From Phymatolithon calcareum (taxonomy: Eukaryota; Rhodophyta; Florideophyceae; Hapalidiales), in assembly GCA_977006965.1 (NCBI GenBank), contig OZ345359.1, positions 682,001 through 746,000 on the forward strand: DNA of 64,000 nucleotides. Direction: 5' to 3'. Positions 28,266 through 38,999 of the stretch are shown piece after piece (the first letter of the stretch is position 1; every line of letters starts with the position of its first letter). The notes under the pieces were generated by a model. The model saw only the letters and a list, made by a program, of their open reading frames with translations, was not told the origin of the DNA and did no database searches. A program made the position numbers and the translations under genes.

Positions 28266-31200
28266 ATGGCGTCCCGAATTCTCGCACTTGCGACAGTGCT
28301 TCTTCTCGCGCTGTCCGTTAAGGCCGGTGACGTCCAGCTCAACGTTGGTGGACCCCAACTGGTTAATAAGGGTTTCCGTTGCGATACCGGTGAATATGCC
28401 AACGGCGGTTCCAAGTTTACCCCCTCGACTCCGATTAAGGCCACCGGCGGCTGGAAGGATGTGTACCATTCCCATCGTTGGATAGGCACTGGCGATCTGG
28501 AAATTAAGATTCCCGTCCCGGATGGGACCTACACTGTCTATCTGCTCTGGTCTGAGTCGTGGGCCACCGCACCAAACGTTCGTCTCTTCACAGTCAAGAT
28601 CAATGGCGTCTTGCAGGCTAACAAGGGTAAATTTGATGGTACCCTTGATGTCTTCAAGGCCGCTGGTGGAAAGGACTTGCCTTACTTTTTTAATGCCGGT
28701 AAGAAGAAGTCAGCGGGTGGATTCATGACGATCACTCTTGGTCGCATTGCGGGCAAGAATAACCCTATGCTTTCCGGTGTCGTCCTCAAGGGTGCCAATG
28801 CCGATCAACTCCTCGTTGGTGACGGTAGTTGCACTGCTACCCCTCCCTCTCCGGCACCGTCAACCGGCATTCCTCCCCCGAAGCCGTCGGAAGATCCCGC
28901 CCCAACCGTAGCTGGTCCTGATCCGTCCAAGGCCCCCCCTCCGCCTCCCCCGCCGGGCAAGTGTGGTGAAGCCACCGTTACTACCGGAACAATCGCCAAC
29001 GGTAATGCTTTCGTGATGAACGTCGGAGGTCCAGCAGCTGCGAACATTGGATTTGGAGCCGATAACATCAACTACATTGTAGAGGCCGACAAAGGCGTTG
29101 TTGCTAAGGCACCGATTCCTGTCATTGATAACGGTAAATGGGGTGAGCCGCATCAGGATCATCGCTACACTAAGGGGCCGTCTCTCACGTACAAGATTCC
29201 TGTGCCTGCCGGCAACAACTATCATGTCGGTCTTCTATTCACAGAGTCTTTCATGAACGCTGTCGGACAGCGCACGTTTGATATTCTCTTCAATGGTGAG
29301 CTCAAGGCGAAGGCATTTGATGTCTTCAAGGCCAACGGCGGGAAGAACAAACCGGGCTACAAGGGCTTCAATGGGATTAAGTCTGTGGGTGGCTTCATTA
29401 CCATTCAGTTCAAGAAGGTTGTTGAGAACCCTTTCGTGAACGGTATCTTCATCAAAGGCGCAGGGGCGGGTACCCTCGCCATTGGAGGCCCTGATGCAGG
29501 TCCATGTCTCTCGACCGGACCGGGACCAGTACCAACTTCGGTGCCACCAGTCACTGTGCCAGCTAAACCCACTGCTATCCCATCTGTGTCGACTGGGTGT
29601 CCCGCATCCAAGAAGCTCGAAACAGAGTTCGCGGACACACATTTTGCCCACGCTGTCACCGGAGGTCCGTATGTGGAGACAGACTTTAAAAAGCAAGGCT
29701 TCGCAAAAGTCAACCTTGATGGAACGCTGTCTCACAGCCATTTCCAGCAGGGTATTGAGAACGGCGAGATCCAGAGCTGGGAATGGATGTGGACAGATCC
29801 TACCAATCCGAACGCCGATAAAAACACTGGTGTTGTAACGGCTTATGGCGCAAAGGTGACTCAGGACTTCCCTCTTGGTGTCACCACTGTCACCCTTCTA
29901 GTGAAGGATCAGTTCTGCAATCCGTCCGCGGACACGACCACCGTCACCGTGAACTCTGCAACTCTTCCAGGAGCCTACTGTTACTACTACGATTACGGAT
30001 CGCAGAACCCTGCCACCGTTCCACTCCCGGTGAGTGCTGCTGTGGATCCCAAGCCTCAGAAGGGTCTGCAGGTCGGTGACATCAACTTCGGAACCACTGC
30101 CAGCTTCGGCGATTTCTCATTCAACGACAATACTTTCGCTGTGCGCTGCCAATTCTTCCTGGACGTCACTACCGCGGCTGCGCTGCAGTACAAGGTGCTT
30201 CATAGTGGTCCGGTCAAGGTTTACCATGCTGGTGTTCTCGTCGGATCTTCGGATTCCAAGGTGGCAAACCAGATGACGGTCACGAAAGAGGAAGCGACCC
30301 AACCTGGCCTGCAAGAGTGGCAGATTCTTTACTTGAAGCCTAAGGCAACTCAAGGCAAGCTCGTTTTCCAGTTCTCTAATGGAGCTGTTATCCCGCCGAG
30401 CACTGTTCGTCACGATTCCGGAGCCACACTTCCCGTTATCGGGGGACTGTCAAAGTCTTCCGGCCAACCTGATCAGCTCTTGAAAATCTTTGGAACTGCG
30501 TTCGTGAATGGCGTCAAGGTCAAGTTTGGGAACAAGGATGCCGTAGCTCTGGAGACCACGCCTGGCTCTATTGAGGTCAGAGCGCCTTCTGGTTTCGCCC
30601 CGGATGCTAAGGTTCCGATTACGGTTATAACGGAGGCAGGCACCTCGAATGCAGTTGGGTTTTCGTATATACAATCGGTTCCTTGTGGTACTCCTCCGCT
30701 CAAGTTCGTAGAGGACACTCTGCAGAATCCAAATGGAACTCCGTACAGCTTGGACCTTATTGCCGTTGTAAAATACGGTCCCGACGGTCGTCTTTACTGT
30801 GGTGCTGTCAACAGTAAGATCCATGCCTTGACAGTGACCAAGGATTTGAAGGTCACCAAGAAGTGCACGCAGGACGTATTTGAGAATTGGACTCGTGCCG
30901 TGCTTGGAATCGGCTTCAACCCGAAGAGCAGCGAGCTAAAGATGTACTTTACGACCAGCACGATTTACTTCGAGGAGAACAACATCATTACGGCAGCCGA
31001 TGGGTGGCAGAATGGAAAGGTCAAGTCAGTGACCATGGGCACTGACGGATGCTTCGACGGTAAGAGCCTCAAGGATGTTGTAACTGGGCTTCCTGTGTCG
31101 AATCATGATCATGCCGTGCAAGCGATCGAGTTCCTACCGAATGGCAAGATGCTCATCGGTGTTGGTGGGTTCACCAACGGAGGTATATCTGTTCCTGGTG

Positions 31201-32144
31201 ATAAGCTTGGTGGTTTCGCTAGCAATCCCCTGTCTGGTGCAATCGTTGAGTGTCCGTCTTCTGGTGTAACGAACATCAAGTACACCAGCAGCGATCCCAT
31301 CAAAGCTAAGCTTACCGGAACCCCCACTTGCACGGTTTACGCTGCTGGCTTCCGTAACACGTTCGCTATGACATACGCCACTAACAACAAGTTGTATGCG
31401 ACGGACAACGGTCCCAACAAAAGCTTCGGTTTGTTCTCCACTGACTGCAAGGGAGGAATGAAGTCTGATAAGACTATTAAGGACAAGTTGTTCCTTGTGC
31501 AACCAGGCAAATGCCATGGGCATCCGAACATCAATCGTGGACTTGACGGTAGTCCGAATGAGTGCGCATTCGAGGACGCTGCTTGCGTGGATCCCATTGT
31601 CTCTGGGTTGCAGAGTTCGACGAACGGTGTAATTGAATACCGGTCCAACGTGTTCGGTGATGAATCGAAGGGCAACCTGTTCCTGTCCAAGTTCGCTAGT
31701 GGCGGTAATGAAGGTCGTGTGAGTCGCGTCATTCTGAGCGGAGCCGGTACTGCTTCGCAGGGTGGCTTGACAAACATTTTCCACCCCAAATCCGGTCTCT
31801 CAATTGTTGAGGGTCCGAGAGGTGAAATGGTCATGTCCAGAGTTTACAAGAAGAACTTCGTCGTGTTGAAGCCGAGCTACAAGAAGCCTACCTGCACATT
31901 CTTTATTTCCGTTATGCCGAGAAGAGGTCCTAATGCTGGTGGTAACACAGTCACTGTGACTGGTCATAACTTTGGAACGACTCCGTCCGCCACTTTCGGA
32001 ACGGCCAAGTGCACTGACGTTGTCTCCATTGATGACGACACCTTCACATGTAAGGCGCCTAAAGGAACGGGCCAGGTTAAGGTAGTTGTCACGGGTTCCA
32101 CTGGAGCCTCCGTTACAACAGGGAATGATTACTGGTACCACTAA
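28266..32144 (+). CDS. Secreted multidomain protein: malectin x2, PKD, PA14-like, IPT, sorbosone-dehydrogenase-like propeller, IPT (paralogue 1)
   Basis: 1292 residues in one exon from ATG at 28266. A signal peptide (1-20, LALATVLLLALSVKA) is followed by a malectin-like domain (about 22-180), a Pro-rich linker (190-232), a second malectin-like domain (247-400), a second Pro-rich linker (413-443), a PKD-like domain (about 460-565, WEWMWTDP and VTLLVKD), a PA14/GLEYA-like region (590-715, FAVRCQFFLDV), an IPT/TIG domain (722-802), a propeller resembling sorbosone/quinoprotein glucose dehydrogenases (810-1202, KYGPDGRLYCG, HDHAVQAIEFLPNGKMLIGV, GKCHGHPNINRG) and a C-terminal IPT/TIG domain (1212-1288). 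No membrane helix or anchor signal at the C-terminus. Malectin domains bind glucosides, so a cell-wall or matrix carbohydrate-binding role is likely; catalytic activity of the propeller is not established. Inverted paralogue at 35144-38938. Confidence 0.85.
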   Translation: MASRILALATVLLLALSVKAGDVQLNVGGPQLVNKGFRCDTGEYANGGSKFTPSTPIKATGGWKDVYHSHRWIGTGDLEIKIPVPDGTYTVYLLWSESWATAPNVRLFTVKINGVLQANKGKFDGTLDVFKAAGGKDLPYFFNAGKKKSAGGFMTITLGRIAGKNNPMLSGVVLKGANADQLLVGDGSCTATPPSPAPSTGIPPPKPSEDPAPTVAGPDPSKAPPPPPPPGKCGEATVTTGTIANGNAFVMNVGGPAAANIGFGADNINYIVEADKGVVAKAPIPVIDNGKWGEPHQDHRYTKGPSLTYKIPVPAGNNYHVGLLFTESFMNAVGQRTFDILFNGELKAKAFDVFKANGGKNKPGYKGFNGIKSVGGFITIQFKKVVENPFVNGIFIKGAGAGTLAIGGPDAGPCLSTGPGPVPTSVPPVTVPAKPTAIPSVSTGCPASKKLETEFADTHFAHAVTGGPYVETDFKKQGFAKVNLDGTLSHSHFQQGIENGEIQSWEWMWTDPTNPNADKNTGVVTAYGAKVTQDFPLGVTTVTLLVKDQFCNPSADTTTVTVNSATLPGAYCYYYDYGSQNPATVPLPVSAAVDPKPQKGLQVGDINFGTTASFGDFSFNDNTFAVRCQFFLDVTTAAALQYKVLHSGPVKVYHAGVLVGSSDSKVANQMTVTKEEATQPGLQEWQILYLKPKATQGKLVFQFSNGAVIPPSTVRHDSGATLPVIGGLSKSSGQPDQLLKIFGTAFVNGVKVKFGNKDAVALETTPGSIEVRAPSGFAPDAKVPITVITEAGTSNAVGFSYIQSVPCGTPPLKFVEDTLQNPNGTPYSLDLIAVVKYGPDGRLYCGAVNSKIHALTVTKDLKVTKKCTQDVFENWTRAVLGIGFNPKSSELKMYFTTSTIYFEENNIITAADGWQNGKVKSVTMGTDGCFDGKSLKDVVTGLPVSNHDHAVQAIEFLPNGKMLIGVGGFTNGGISVPGDKLGGFASNPLSGAIVECPSSGVTNIKYTSSDPIKAKLTGTPTCTVYAAGFRNTFAMTYATNNKLYATDNGPNKSFGLFSTDCKGGMKSDKTIKDKLFLVQPGKCHGHPNINRGLDGSPNECAFEDAACVDPIVSGLQSSTNGVIEYRSNVFGDESKGNLFLSKFASGGNEGRVSRVILSGAGTASQGGLTNIFHPKSGLSIVEGPRGEMVMSRVYKKNFVVLKPSYKKPTCTFFISVMPRRGPNAGGNTVTVTGHNFGTTPSATFGTAKCTDVVSIDDDTFTCKAPKGTGQVKVVVTGSTGASVTTGNDYWYH

Positions 32145-32826
32145 ACTACCGATGCGTAGAGTTGAATTCATAATTGGTAGAGGCCTGAGAAGGAACTAGA
32201 TGTTGTATGTTCAAGATAACTTGTTGCCTTCATTCGAACACTTAGCGAGCAATCAATAAACAAAATGCACCGAAACCGTGCTGAAATACATGTCTTGTCC
32301 GCCGCGGAGCAGCAGTACAGCGGAATGGACATTGTCTACTACGAACCCGGTGAAACCATAGGGTACTGTATGGTAAGATGATTGTCGAAAACCGATCGAG
32401 GCGGCGATACGGTACAATGCTTGACGGGCCATGGGAAATTAGTCAAGATTGACTTGTCCTTTTTCTCCCCGGCTAAGCAGTTTGAACACAGTACGATACA
32501 ATGGTTATTGAACTCAAATTAGAATGGACAAGGTGTTCAATCATAGCGTTTGGCTGACCCCAAATTGTCCATGAGCAAAGGTGCGTCGATGGGAGAGGTC
32601 GGCGGAGTTGACATAAATGAAGAGCCTTAGAACGTGCGCATCGGGAGTCATGATGGAGGCTATAGACTTTTTCAAAAAAGTCCTTGTCTGTCATATGATA
32701 TTCACTTGTCATGCATGCCAGATTCTGCAGAATCTGATTTCTTCCGTTCTCGTTTTCGCCATATCCGGTTGGCAACACGTTTTTCCGCCCGAATCGACCG
32801 ACGTATCGATCTTTTCTTCGGCGGAC
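32145..32826. other. Intergenic stretch between malectin paralogue 1 and the PGM2-like gene
   Basis: 680 bp. An AATAAA at about 32257 could be the poly(A) signal of the upstream gene. The PGM2 reading frame extends upstream to an ATG at 32617, so part of this may be coding (see that gene). A near-palindrome GACTTTTTCAAAAAAGTC lies near 32667. Confidence 0.4.
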
Positions 32827-34897
32827 ATGGCGTCGCCGTCGCCAGCACCTGGCTGGAAATCTTTTTGTACACTTCCAGGACTCTCCATCCTCGACATTCC
32901 GGCTGCTATTGGCGTATTTTGCGCTGCGGGTTGTCTTACCGTTGCGTGCACATATGTTTTGCATCGCCGTCGCCGTCGAAGCGAAGAATTGGCCGAGCGT
33001 TCCCGGCGCCGCCCCGCCCTCGCCGCTCTCGCCCGTGCATGGTTCGCAGACGATCCAGACACCACAAGTACTGCAATAGTCGAAGAATGGATTCGAGGCG
33101 CACGTTCACCGCCGTTCGTCGACGCTCGACTCGGTGGCGAACAACGTTTGCATTTCGGCACAGGTGGTGTACGCGCTCGCATGGAACCAGGTCATGATCG
33201 TATGAATGCACGCACTGTTCTCGCTTTAGCCCAGGGTATATCCAAATGGGTATCTGCAGCAGCGCCTTCATCGCACGGCGTTATTGTCGTTGGACACGAC
33301 GCCCGTGAAAACTCTCGTAGCTTTGCTCTACTCTGTGCTGAGATCTTTGTCCGAGCCGGTCACGCCCCTCGCCTGCTTGATGTCCCGGTACCAACCCCGC
33401 TTGTCGCCTTTGCCGTCAAGGAACTCTCCGCACATGCAGGTGTAGTTATCACGTCTAGCCATAACCCGGTCGGCGATAATGGCGTCAAGGTTTTCGCTGC
33501 CGATGGTGCGCAAATCAACCAGCAGGCCGCCACCAGCATCGAGCGTCTCATGCGTGCTCATTATCGTCCTTGGCAGCGTTACGCGATGGACGAACAGGCA
33601 CCTGGCTTGTCCGAGGCGCGATGGAGTGCAGATGGGCTTTTGCAACGATATGTGGCAACAGTAGCGGCGGAGTTCCGCTGGCCCGATGCACGGAAAGAGA
33701 CCTCTCCTGAACCTGTTGCATACTCGGCCTTTCACGGCGTTGGATACTCCGCTGTTCGGGCGATGTTCAACGCTTTCGGGCTCCCGCATCCCCATACTGT
33801 GCCCAGCCAGATCGATCCAGATCCGGCGTTCCCATCATTGCCGAAACCGAACCCGGAGGAACCTGGCGCTATGGACGCGGTACTGGCCACAGCGCGTGAA
33901 CACGGGGTCCGCATTGCTCTCGCCAATGATCCAGATGCGGACCGGCTATGTGCCGCGGAGCGTATCGAAGGTGGCAATGGGGAGTATCGGATATTCACCG
34001 GAGATGAGACAGCGCTGCTTTTCTCAGTCTACCTTTTGCAGCGCGTACCGACGAAAGAAGTATCGCGATGCGCAGTTGTGGCCAGCGCGGTTTCGTCTCG
34101 AGCGATACAGGCACTTGCCGAGAAGCGCGGTTTCTTGTTTGCGGAAACGCTGACGGGATTCAAGTGGATCAGTCGGGAGGCCCTTCGGCTACAGAGGGAA
34201 GACTATCGGGTACTGTTGGCGTACGAGGAGGCGATTGGGTTCATGCTCGGCACAACTGTGCACGACAAGGACGGTGTGTCGGCGGCGGCTGTGTTTGCGG
34301 AGATGGCAGAGCATTTTAGTGCGCAGGGACTTTCTCTTGCTAACGTTCTGGAACGTACGTACAAAGAAATTGGTTTCCATGTGACAAGAAATGGGTATCT
34401 CGTGTTGTCAGAGTCGTCACCGAGCACGGGAGAAATTCTAGAGGAGGCCAGGAAAAAAGGATTTCCTCATACGCTTGGTGCCGCGAAAGTTGTGTCTGTT
34501 CGAGACCTTGCGCGCGGAACCGATTCGGCCGAGTTGAACGGAAAAGCATCATTGCCGGCGTCAGACGCGGACTTAATTACCTTGCGATGTACGACACAGT
34601 TTTCAGCCTTTCCGGAGGACATTACGCTTGTGGTGCATGTGCGGGGCAGCGGCACTGGTTCGTCGAAATCACATGTTATTTATTTGGTTCTAATGCACTT
34701 GAACAGGTCTAACGTTTATGTTCTCTTCCTTGCTTCTTTTGTTGCCTGCAGAACCCAAGATCAAGTATTACGCAGAACTGCGATGCCCTGGGAGTGCTGT
34801 GCAGAGTGGGGCGGGAGAAAATTTTCTTCGGAGAGCGGCGGACGATTTTATTGCAAAGGTGTTGCGCCCTTCGCATTCAAACCTTATAACACCATGA
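32827..34897 (+). CDS. Membrane-anchored PGM2-type phosphoglucomutase/phosphopentomutase, one intron
   Basis: Join 32827-34657, 34752-34897, 658 residues. The 94-bp intron (GTTCGT...CCTGCAG) was placed because reading through destroys the phosphate-binding loop; splicing gives RGSGTEPKIKYYAELRCPGS and a proper C-terminus. Motifs: FGTGGVRARMEPG, catalytic-serine loop TSSHNP (about 209-214), metal loop DPDADR (368-373), sugar loop EEAIGF (467-472). These place it in the PGM2/PGM2L1 branch of the alpha-D-phosphohexomutases, which interconvert hexose or pentose 1- and 6(5)-phosphates. Unusually, residues 18-45 form a hydrophobic membrane helix followed by HRRRRR, so the enzyme should be membrane-tethered. 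A longer start at 32617 (728 residues) is possible; I prefer 32827 because its context (GACATGG) is good and the extra 70 residues match nothing. Confidence 0.85.
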
Positions 34898-35143
34898 CGT
34901 AAGGAATATCTGTTCATGTGGCTGAATTGCTTGCCTGTAGGTACAACCGATTCTTGGTCTGCAGTTTGTAACATCCTTCCCAGTGTATGTCATCGTTTTC
35001 GGCTCTCGATGGGGTACCTTTATTTAATCGTATGCAAGTGCTGTGGAGAGTTTCCACCGCTATTATATGCACGATCAAGGGGAATAGCAAGAGTGAAATC
35101 TCCATCGAACCATGGAAGTCAGACAGAACTCTTTTTGGAGAAT

Positions 35144-38100
35144 TTAGATATACCAGTAATCAGACCCAGGGCCCATCGCCACCCCAGTAGTTCCGGTGAC
35201 CTCCACCTTCACCTGACTGTCTACGCTTCCCGCAGGCGTTACACATGAGAACGAATCATCATCGATAACAATCACGTTTGTGCAATCCGCCAACCCGACC
35301 TTGGCCGTTGGCGCAAGTCCGAAGTTATGTCCGGTCACAAGAATTCTTTGACCGCCGGCAGCGGGACCTCTTCTCGGCATAACTGAGATAAAGAATGTGA
35401 CGCTCGGCGTTTTGTAATCCGGCCTTAACGCCATAATCTCCTTCTTGTATACCCGGCTCATAACAATCTCACCCCTCGGACCCTCCACCATAGAGAGACC
35501 AGATTTCTCATGGAAGCTGTAGGTCAATCCATCAGGTTTTGGTACGCCAGATTCGTCCAAAATCACGCGGCTAACCCGACCTTCGTTATCTCCTGTTGCG
35601 AACTTGGAAAGGAACAGATTGCCCTTGACTTCGGGCCCAAATATGTTGGAGCGATACTCCATAACGCCGTTGGTAGAACTCTCCAGTCCAGAGATAATCG
35701 GCTGGACGCACGTCGGATTTTCGAACACGCATTCATCTGGGGATCCGTTGAGTCCACGGTTGAGGTTTGGATGTCCATGGCACTTGCCCGGCTGAACGAG
35801 GAACAGCTTATCCAGAATTTTCTTGTCTGCCTTTTGGCCGCCCACGCAGTCGGTTGAGAACAAACCATAATTTGGGTTGGGACCATTGTCCGTTGCGTAC
35901 AACTTGTTGTTCGTGAAATATGACATTCCAAATGTGTTGCGGAAACCTGCGGCGTAAACTTGGCAGGCATGTCCTTGGGTGATATTAGCCTCAATGGGGT
36001 TGGCACTGGAGTACTTAATGTTCGTCACACCAGTGGAAGGACACTCAACGATTGCACCCGACAGGGGATTGCTAGCGAAACCACCAATCCCATCACCTTT
36101 CACGGAAATACCTCCGTTGGTAAAACCGCCAACACCGATAAGCATCTTGCCGTTCGGTAGGAACTCGATCGCTTGAACGACATGGTCATGATTCGACACA
36201 GGAAGTCCGGTCACGACATCCTTGACGTCATTGTTGAAGCATCCATTAGGGCCTGCTATAGTCACCGACTGAACCTTTCCATTCTGCCATCCGGCTGGAT
36301 CCGTGATGTTGTATTTCTTTAGAAACTCAATAGTGCTTGTGGTGAAGAACAGCTTCAAGTCGCTCTTTGCGGTGTCGAAACCAAGTCCAAGAACAGCACG
36401 AGGCCAAGTCTCGCGCACATTTTTCTCACATTTCTTCGTAACCTTCAAGTCCTTATCCAGAGCCAGTGAATAAATACGGCTGTTGATTGCACCGCAGTAT
36501 AGTCGACCATCGGGACCGTATTTCACAACGCCAATGAGGCCGATAACGTGCGGAGTTCCATCCAGGTTCTTGACAACGTCCTCTTTGAACTTGAGCGGAG
36601 GAAAGTCAGTCTCGGCGTATTGGAACTCAATTCCATTGGAAACACCTGCCTCGGTAGTCACAGTTACAGCGACCTTTGTACCTGGCTCGAACCCTGTAGG
36701 CGCTCTCACCTCAATCTTACCGGCGTCACCTTCCAGCGGCACAGCATCCTTATCTCCAAACTTGACCTTGACGCCATTCACAAATGCAGTTCCGAAGATT
36801 TTAATGAGCTGCTCCGGCCCCCCATTCGCCTTTGAGAGCGCGACGATAACAGGAAGAGTAGCGCTGGAGTCGTGACGAACAGTGCTTGGCGGAATAACCT
36901 GTCCATCCGGGAACTGGAAAACGAGCTTTCCTTCTGTCCCCTTGGGCCTCAAGTACAGAATTTGCCACTCCTGCAATCCGGGCGCGGTTGTCTCCTTCTC
37001 CGTGAGGGTAACTTCATTCGCCGACTTAGAGTTCGATGATGCGACAAGCTCTCCTCCATGATACACCTTGATTGGACCACTGTGAATCACTTTGTACTGA
37101 AGCTCTCCGGCCGTCTCGACGTCAAGGAAGAATTGACACCTTACCGCGAAGGTGTTCTCCTTGAACGGAAAGTCGCTAAATGCAGCCGTATTTGCAAAGT
37201 TGATGTCTCCGACATTGAGTCCCTTCATCGGTTTTGGATCGAGCTTCGCATTGACCGGTAGGGGTACTGTGCTGGGGTTCTCCTTTTCCAAGTCATAGTA
37301 GTAGCAATACGCACCGGGGATGGTTGCTGAATTCACAGTGACAGAATTCGTATCCTCGGCAACGTTGCAATAATTGTCCTTAACCAACAGAGTGACGTTT
37401 GTAAAACCAAGTGGGAAGTTTGCACTAACCCGCACCCCAGACGCTTTCACGATACCAGTAGTTTTATCGGCGAGTGGATTCGATGCATCCTTCCACCTCC
37501 ATTCATATTCCACGATATCGGCGTTCTCTTCACCGACCTGGAAATGGCTGTGAGACAAGCTCCCATCAAGGTTGACTTCTGCCTTTCCATTCTTATTAAA
37601 GTCAGTTTCGACGTAAGGACCTCCGACGACAGCATGAGCTCTATGTGTGCCGCTAAAATCGGTTCCAATCACCGTGTCCGGACAAGAGCCGCTTGATTTG
37701 CCTTTCTCCTTACAGGGGCCGGCATCAGGGCCGCCGATAGCCAGGGTACCCGCGCCTGAACCTTGGATGTAAATACCATTCACGAACGGATTCTGAACGA
37801 CCTTCTTGAACTGAATTTTGACGAAGCCACCAACGGACTTGATTCCATTGAAGCCCTTGTAACCTGGCTTATTCTTCCCGCCATTTGCCTTGAAAACATC
37901 AAATGACTTTATCTTGAGCTCATCGTTAATGAGAATGTCAAAAGTACGCTTTCCCGCAGCGTTCATGAACGACTCGGTGAAGAGAAGGCCGACATGGTAG
38001 TTGCCGACAGGAACAGGAATTTTATACGTGAGAGTCGATCCCTTCGTATATCGCTGAGTCTGTTGCGGCTCCGGCCATTTACCGTTGTCAATGACAGGAA

Positions 38101-38938
38101 TCGGCGCCGTAGCAACAAGCCCAATATCGGCCTCCTCAATGTAGTTGATGTTATCAGTTCCAAATCCGATCCTCGCAACAGCAGAGCCACCGACATTCAT
38201 CACGAAGGCGTTACCATTATTAATTCTTCCGGTGGTTACAGTGGCCTCTCCGCAGCCTTCACCAGGGGAAGGAGTAACGACACCAACGGCAGAGGAACTT
38301 GGAGACGGTGACACTGTCGCGGTCGCAGTCGCAGTCGCGGTTGGCTTGGGTGGTCCAGCGATGCATGATCCAACCCCCTCGCTTCCGATTATGCCATCAG
38401 CGTTGGTTCCAAAGATGGCGATACCGGAAATCATAGGGTTATTCTTGCCTGGAATGCGACCAAGTGTGATGGTTAAGAAGCCGTCCTTGGGGGACTTCTT
38501 CCCTGCATTGAAGAAGTACGGCTTGTCGAGACCCCCTGCAGCCTTCCATATGTCGAGGGTACCATCGAATTTCCCGGATTGTGCTTGAAGTTCACCGTTG
38601 ATCTTGACTGTGAACTGACGAACGCCAAGGCCACTTCCCGACCAGGTCTCTGCAAACATGAGGAAGACAGTGTAAGTACCTTCAGGGACGGGAATGTTGT
38701 ACTCGAGATCTCCAGTGCCGACCCAGCGATGCGACTGATAAACCGGACCCCAGGAGCCGGTGACGGTGATCGTTCTACCGGATGAGAACTTGGAGCCTGA
38801 ATTTGCATACGAGCCAGTATCGCAACGCCAGCCGATGGTGGGAAGTCGGTCCCCACCGGCGTTCAACAAGATGTTCCCAGCATTCGCGGTGAGTGCTAGG
38901 ACCAGGATGGTCACGATGTTGATGATGACGCGCATCAT
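35144..38938 (-). CDS. Secreted malectin/PKD/PA14/IPT/propeller protein (paralogue 2)
   Basis: 1264 residues from the first of two adjacent ATGs (38938); the frame is open slightly further but only to a GTG. The signal peptide is MMRVIINIVTILVLALTANA. Domain order is identical to the protein at 28266-32144: two malectin-like domains, PKD-like, PA14-like (FAVRCQFFLDV is identical), IPT, propeller (KYGPDGRLYCGA, QAIEFLPNGKMLIGVGGFTN, PGKCHGHPNLNRG) and IPT ending YWYI. The inter-malectin linker is Thr-Ala/Ser-Pro-rich (PTATATATATVSPSPSSS) rather than polyproline, and the second Pro-rich linker is missing. The two genes are in opposite orientation with the PGM2-like gene between them. Likely extracellular matrix or wall protein; whether the propeller oxidises sugars is unknown. 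Confidence 0.85.
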   Translation of the reverse strand: MMRVIINIVTILVLALTANAGNILLNAGGDRLPTIGWRCDTGSYANSGSKFSSGRTITVTGSWGPVYQSHRWVGTGDLEYNIPVPEGTYTVFLMFAETWSGSGLGVRQFTVKINGELQAQSGKFDGTLDIWKAAGGLDKPYFFNAGKKSPKDGFLTITLGRIPGKNNPMISGIAIFGTNADGIIGSEGVGSCIAGPPKPTATATATATVSPSPSSSAVGVVTPSPGEGCGEATVTTGRINNGNAFVMNVGGSAVARIGFGTDNINYIEEADIGLVATAPIPVIDNGKWPEPQQTQRYTKGSTLTYKIPVPVGNYHVGLLFTESFMNAAGKRTFDILINDELKIKSFDVFKANGGKNKPGYKGFNGIKSVGGFVKIQFKKVVQNPFVNGIYIQGSGAGTLAIGGPDAGPCKEKGKSSGSCPDTVIGTDFSGTHRAHAVVGGPYVETDFNKNGKAEVNLDGSLSHSHFQVGEENADIVEYEWRWKDASNPLADKTTGIVKASGVRVSANFPLGFTNVTLLVKDNYCNVAEDTNSVTVNSATIPGAYCYYYDLEKENPSTVPLPVNAKLDPKPMKGLNVGDINFANTAAFSDFPFKENTFAVRCQFFLDVETAGELQYKVIHSGPIKVYHGGELVASSNSKSANEVTLTEKETTAPGLQEWQILYLRPKGTEGKLVFQFPDGQVIPPSTVRHDSSATLPVIVALSKANGGPEQLIKIFGTAFVNGVKVKFGDKDAVPLEGDAGKIEVRAPTGFEPGTKVAVTVTTEAGVSNGIEFQYAETDFPPLKFKEDVVKNLDGTPHVIGLIGVVKYGPDGRLYCGAINSRIYSLALDKDLKVTKKCEKNVRETWPRAVLGLGFDTAKSDLKLFFTTSTIEFLKKYNITDPAGWQNGKVQSVTIAGPNGCFNNDVKDVVTGLPVSNHDHVVQAIEFLPNGKMLIGVGGFTNGGISVKGDGIGGFASNPLSGAIVECPSTGVTNIKYSSANPIEANITQGHACQVYAAGFRNTFGMSYFTNNKLYATDNGPNPNYGLFSTDCVGGQKADKKILDKLFLVQPGKCHGHPNLNRGLNGSPDECVFENPTCVQPIISGLESSTNGVMEYRSNIFGPEVKGNLFLSKFATGDNEGRVSRVILDESGVPKPDGLTYSFHEKSGLSMVEGPRGEIVMSRVYKKEIMALRPDYKTPSVTFFISVMPRRGPAAGGQRILVTGHNFGLAPTAKVGLADCTNVIVIDDDSFSCVTPAGSVDSQVKVEVTGTTGVAMGPGSDYWYI

Positions 38939-38991
38939 GTTGGGCTTGATCGTGTAGAGATACACGGCAAATGTTCTACTGGTACTGCCGA

Positions 38992-38999
38992 TTATAAAT
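38992..38999 (-). promoter_or_regulatory. Candidate TATA box for malectin paralogue 2
   Basis: On the minus strand GATTTATAAT lies about 55 bp before the ATG at 38938. Position fits a core promoter with a short leader; no other support. Confidence 0.3.

Noticed and set aside
34658-34902. Unspliced C-terminus of the mutase ORF
   Set aside because: Reading through gives a hydrophobic tail without the SGTEP loop; the spliced frame restores the family C-terminus, so the unspliced end is not used.
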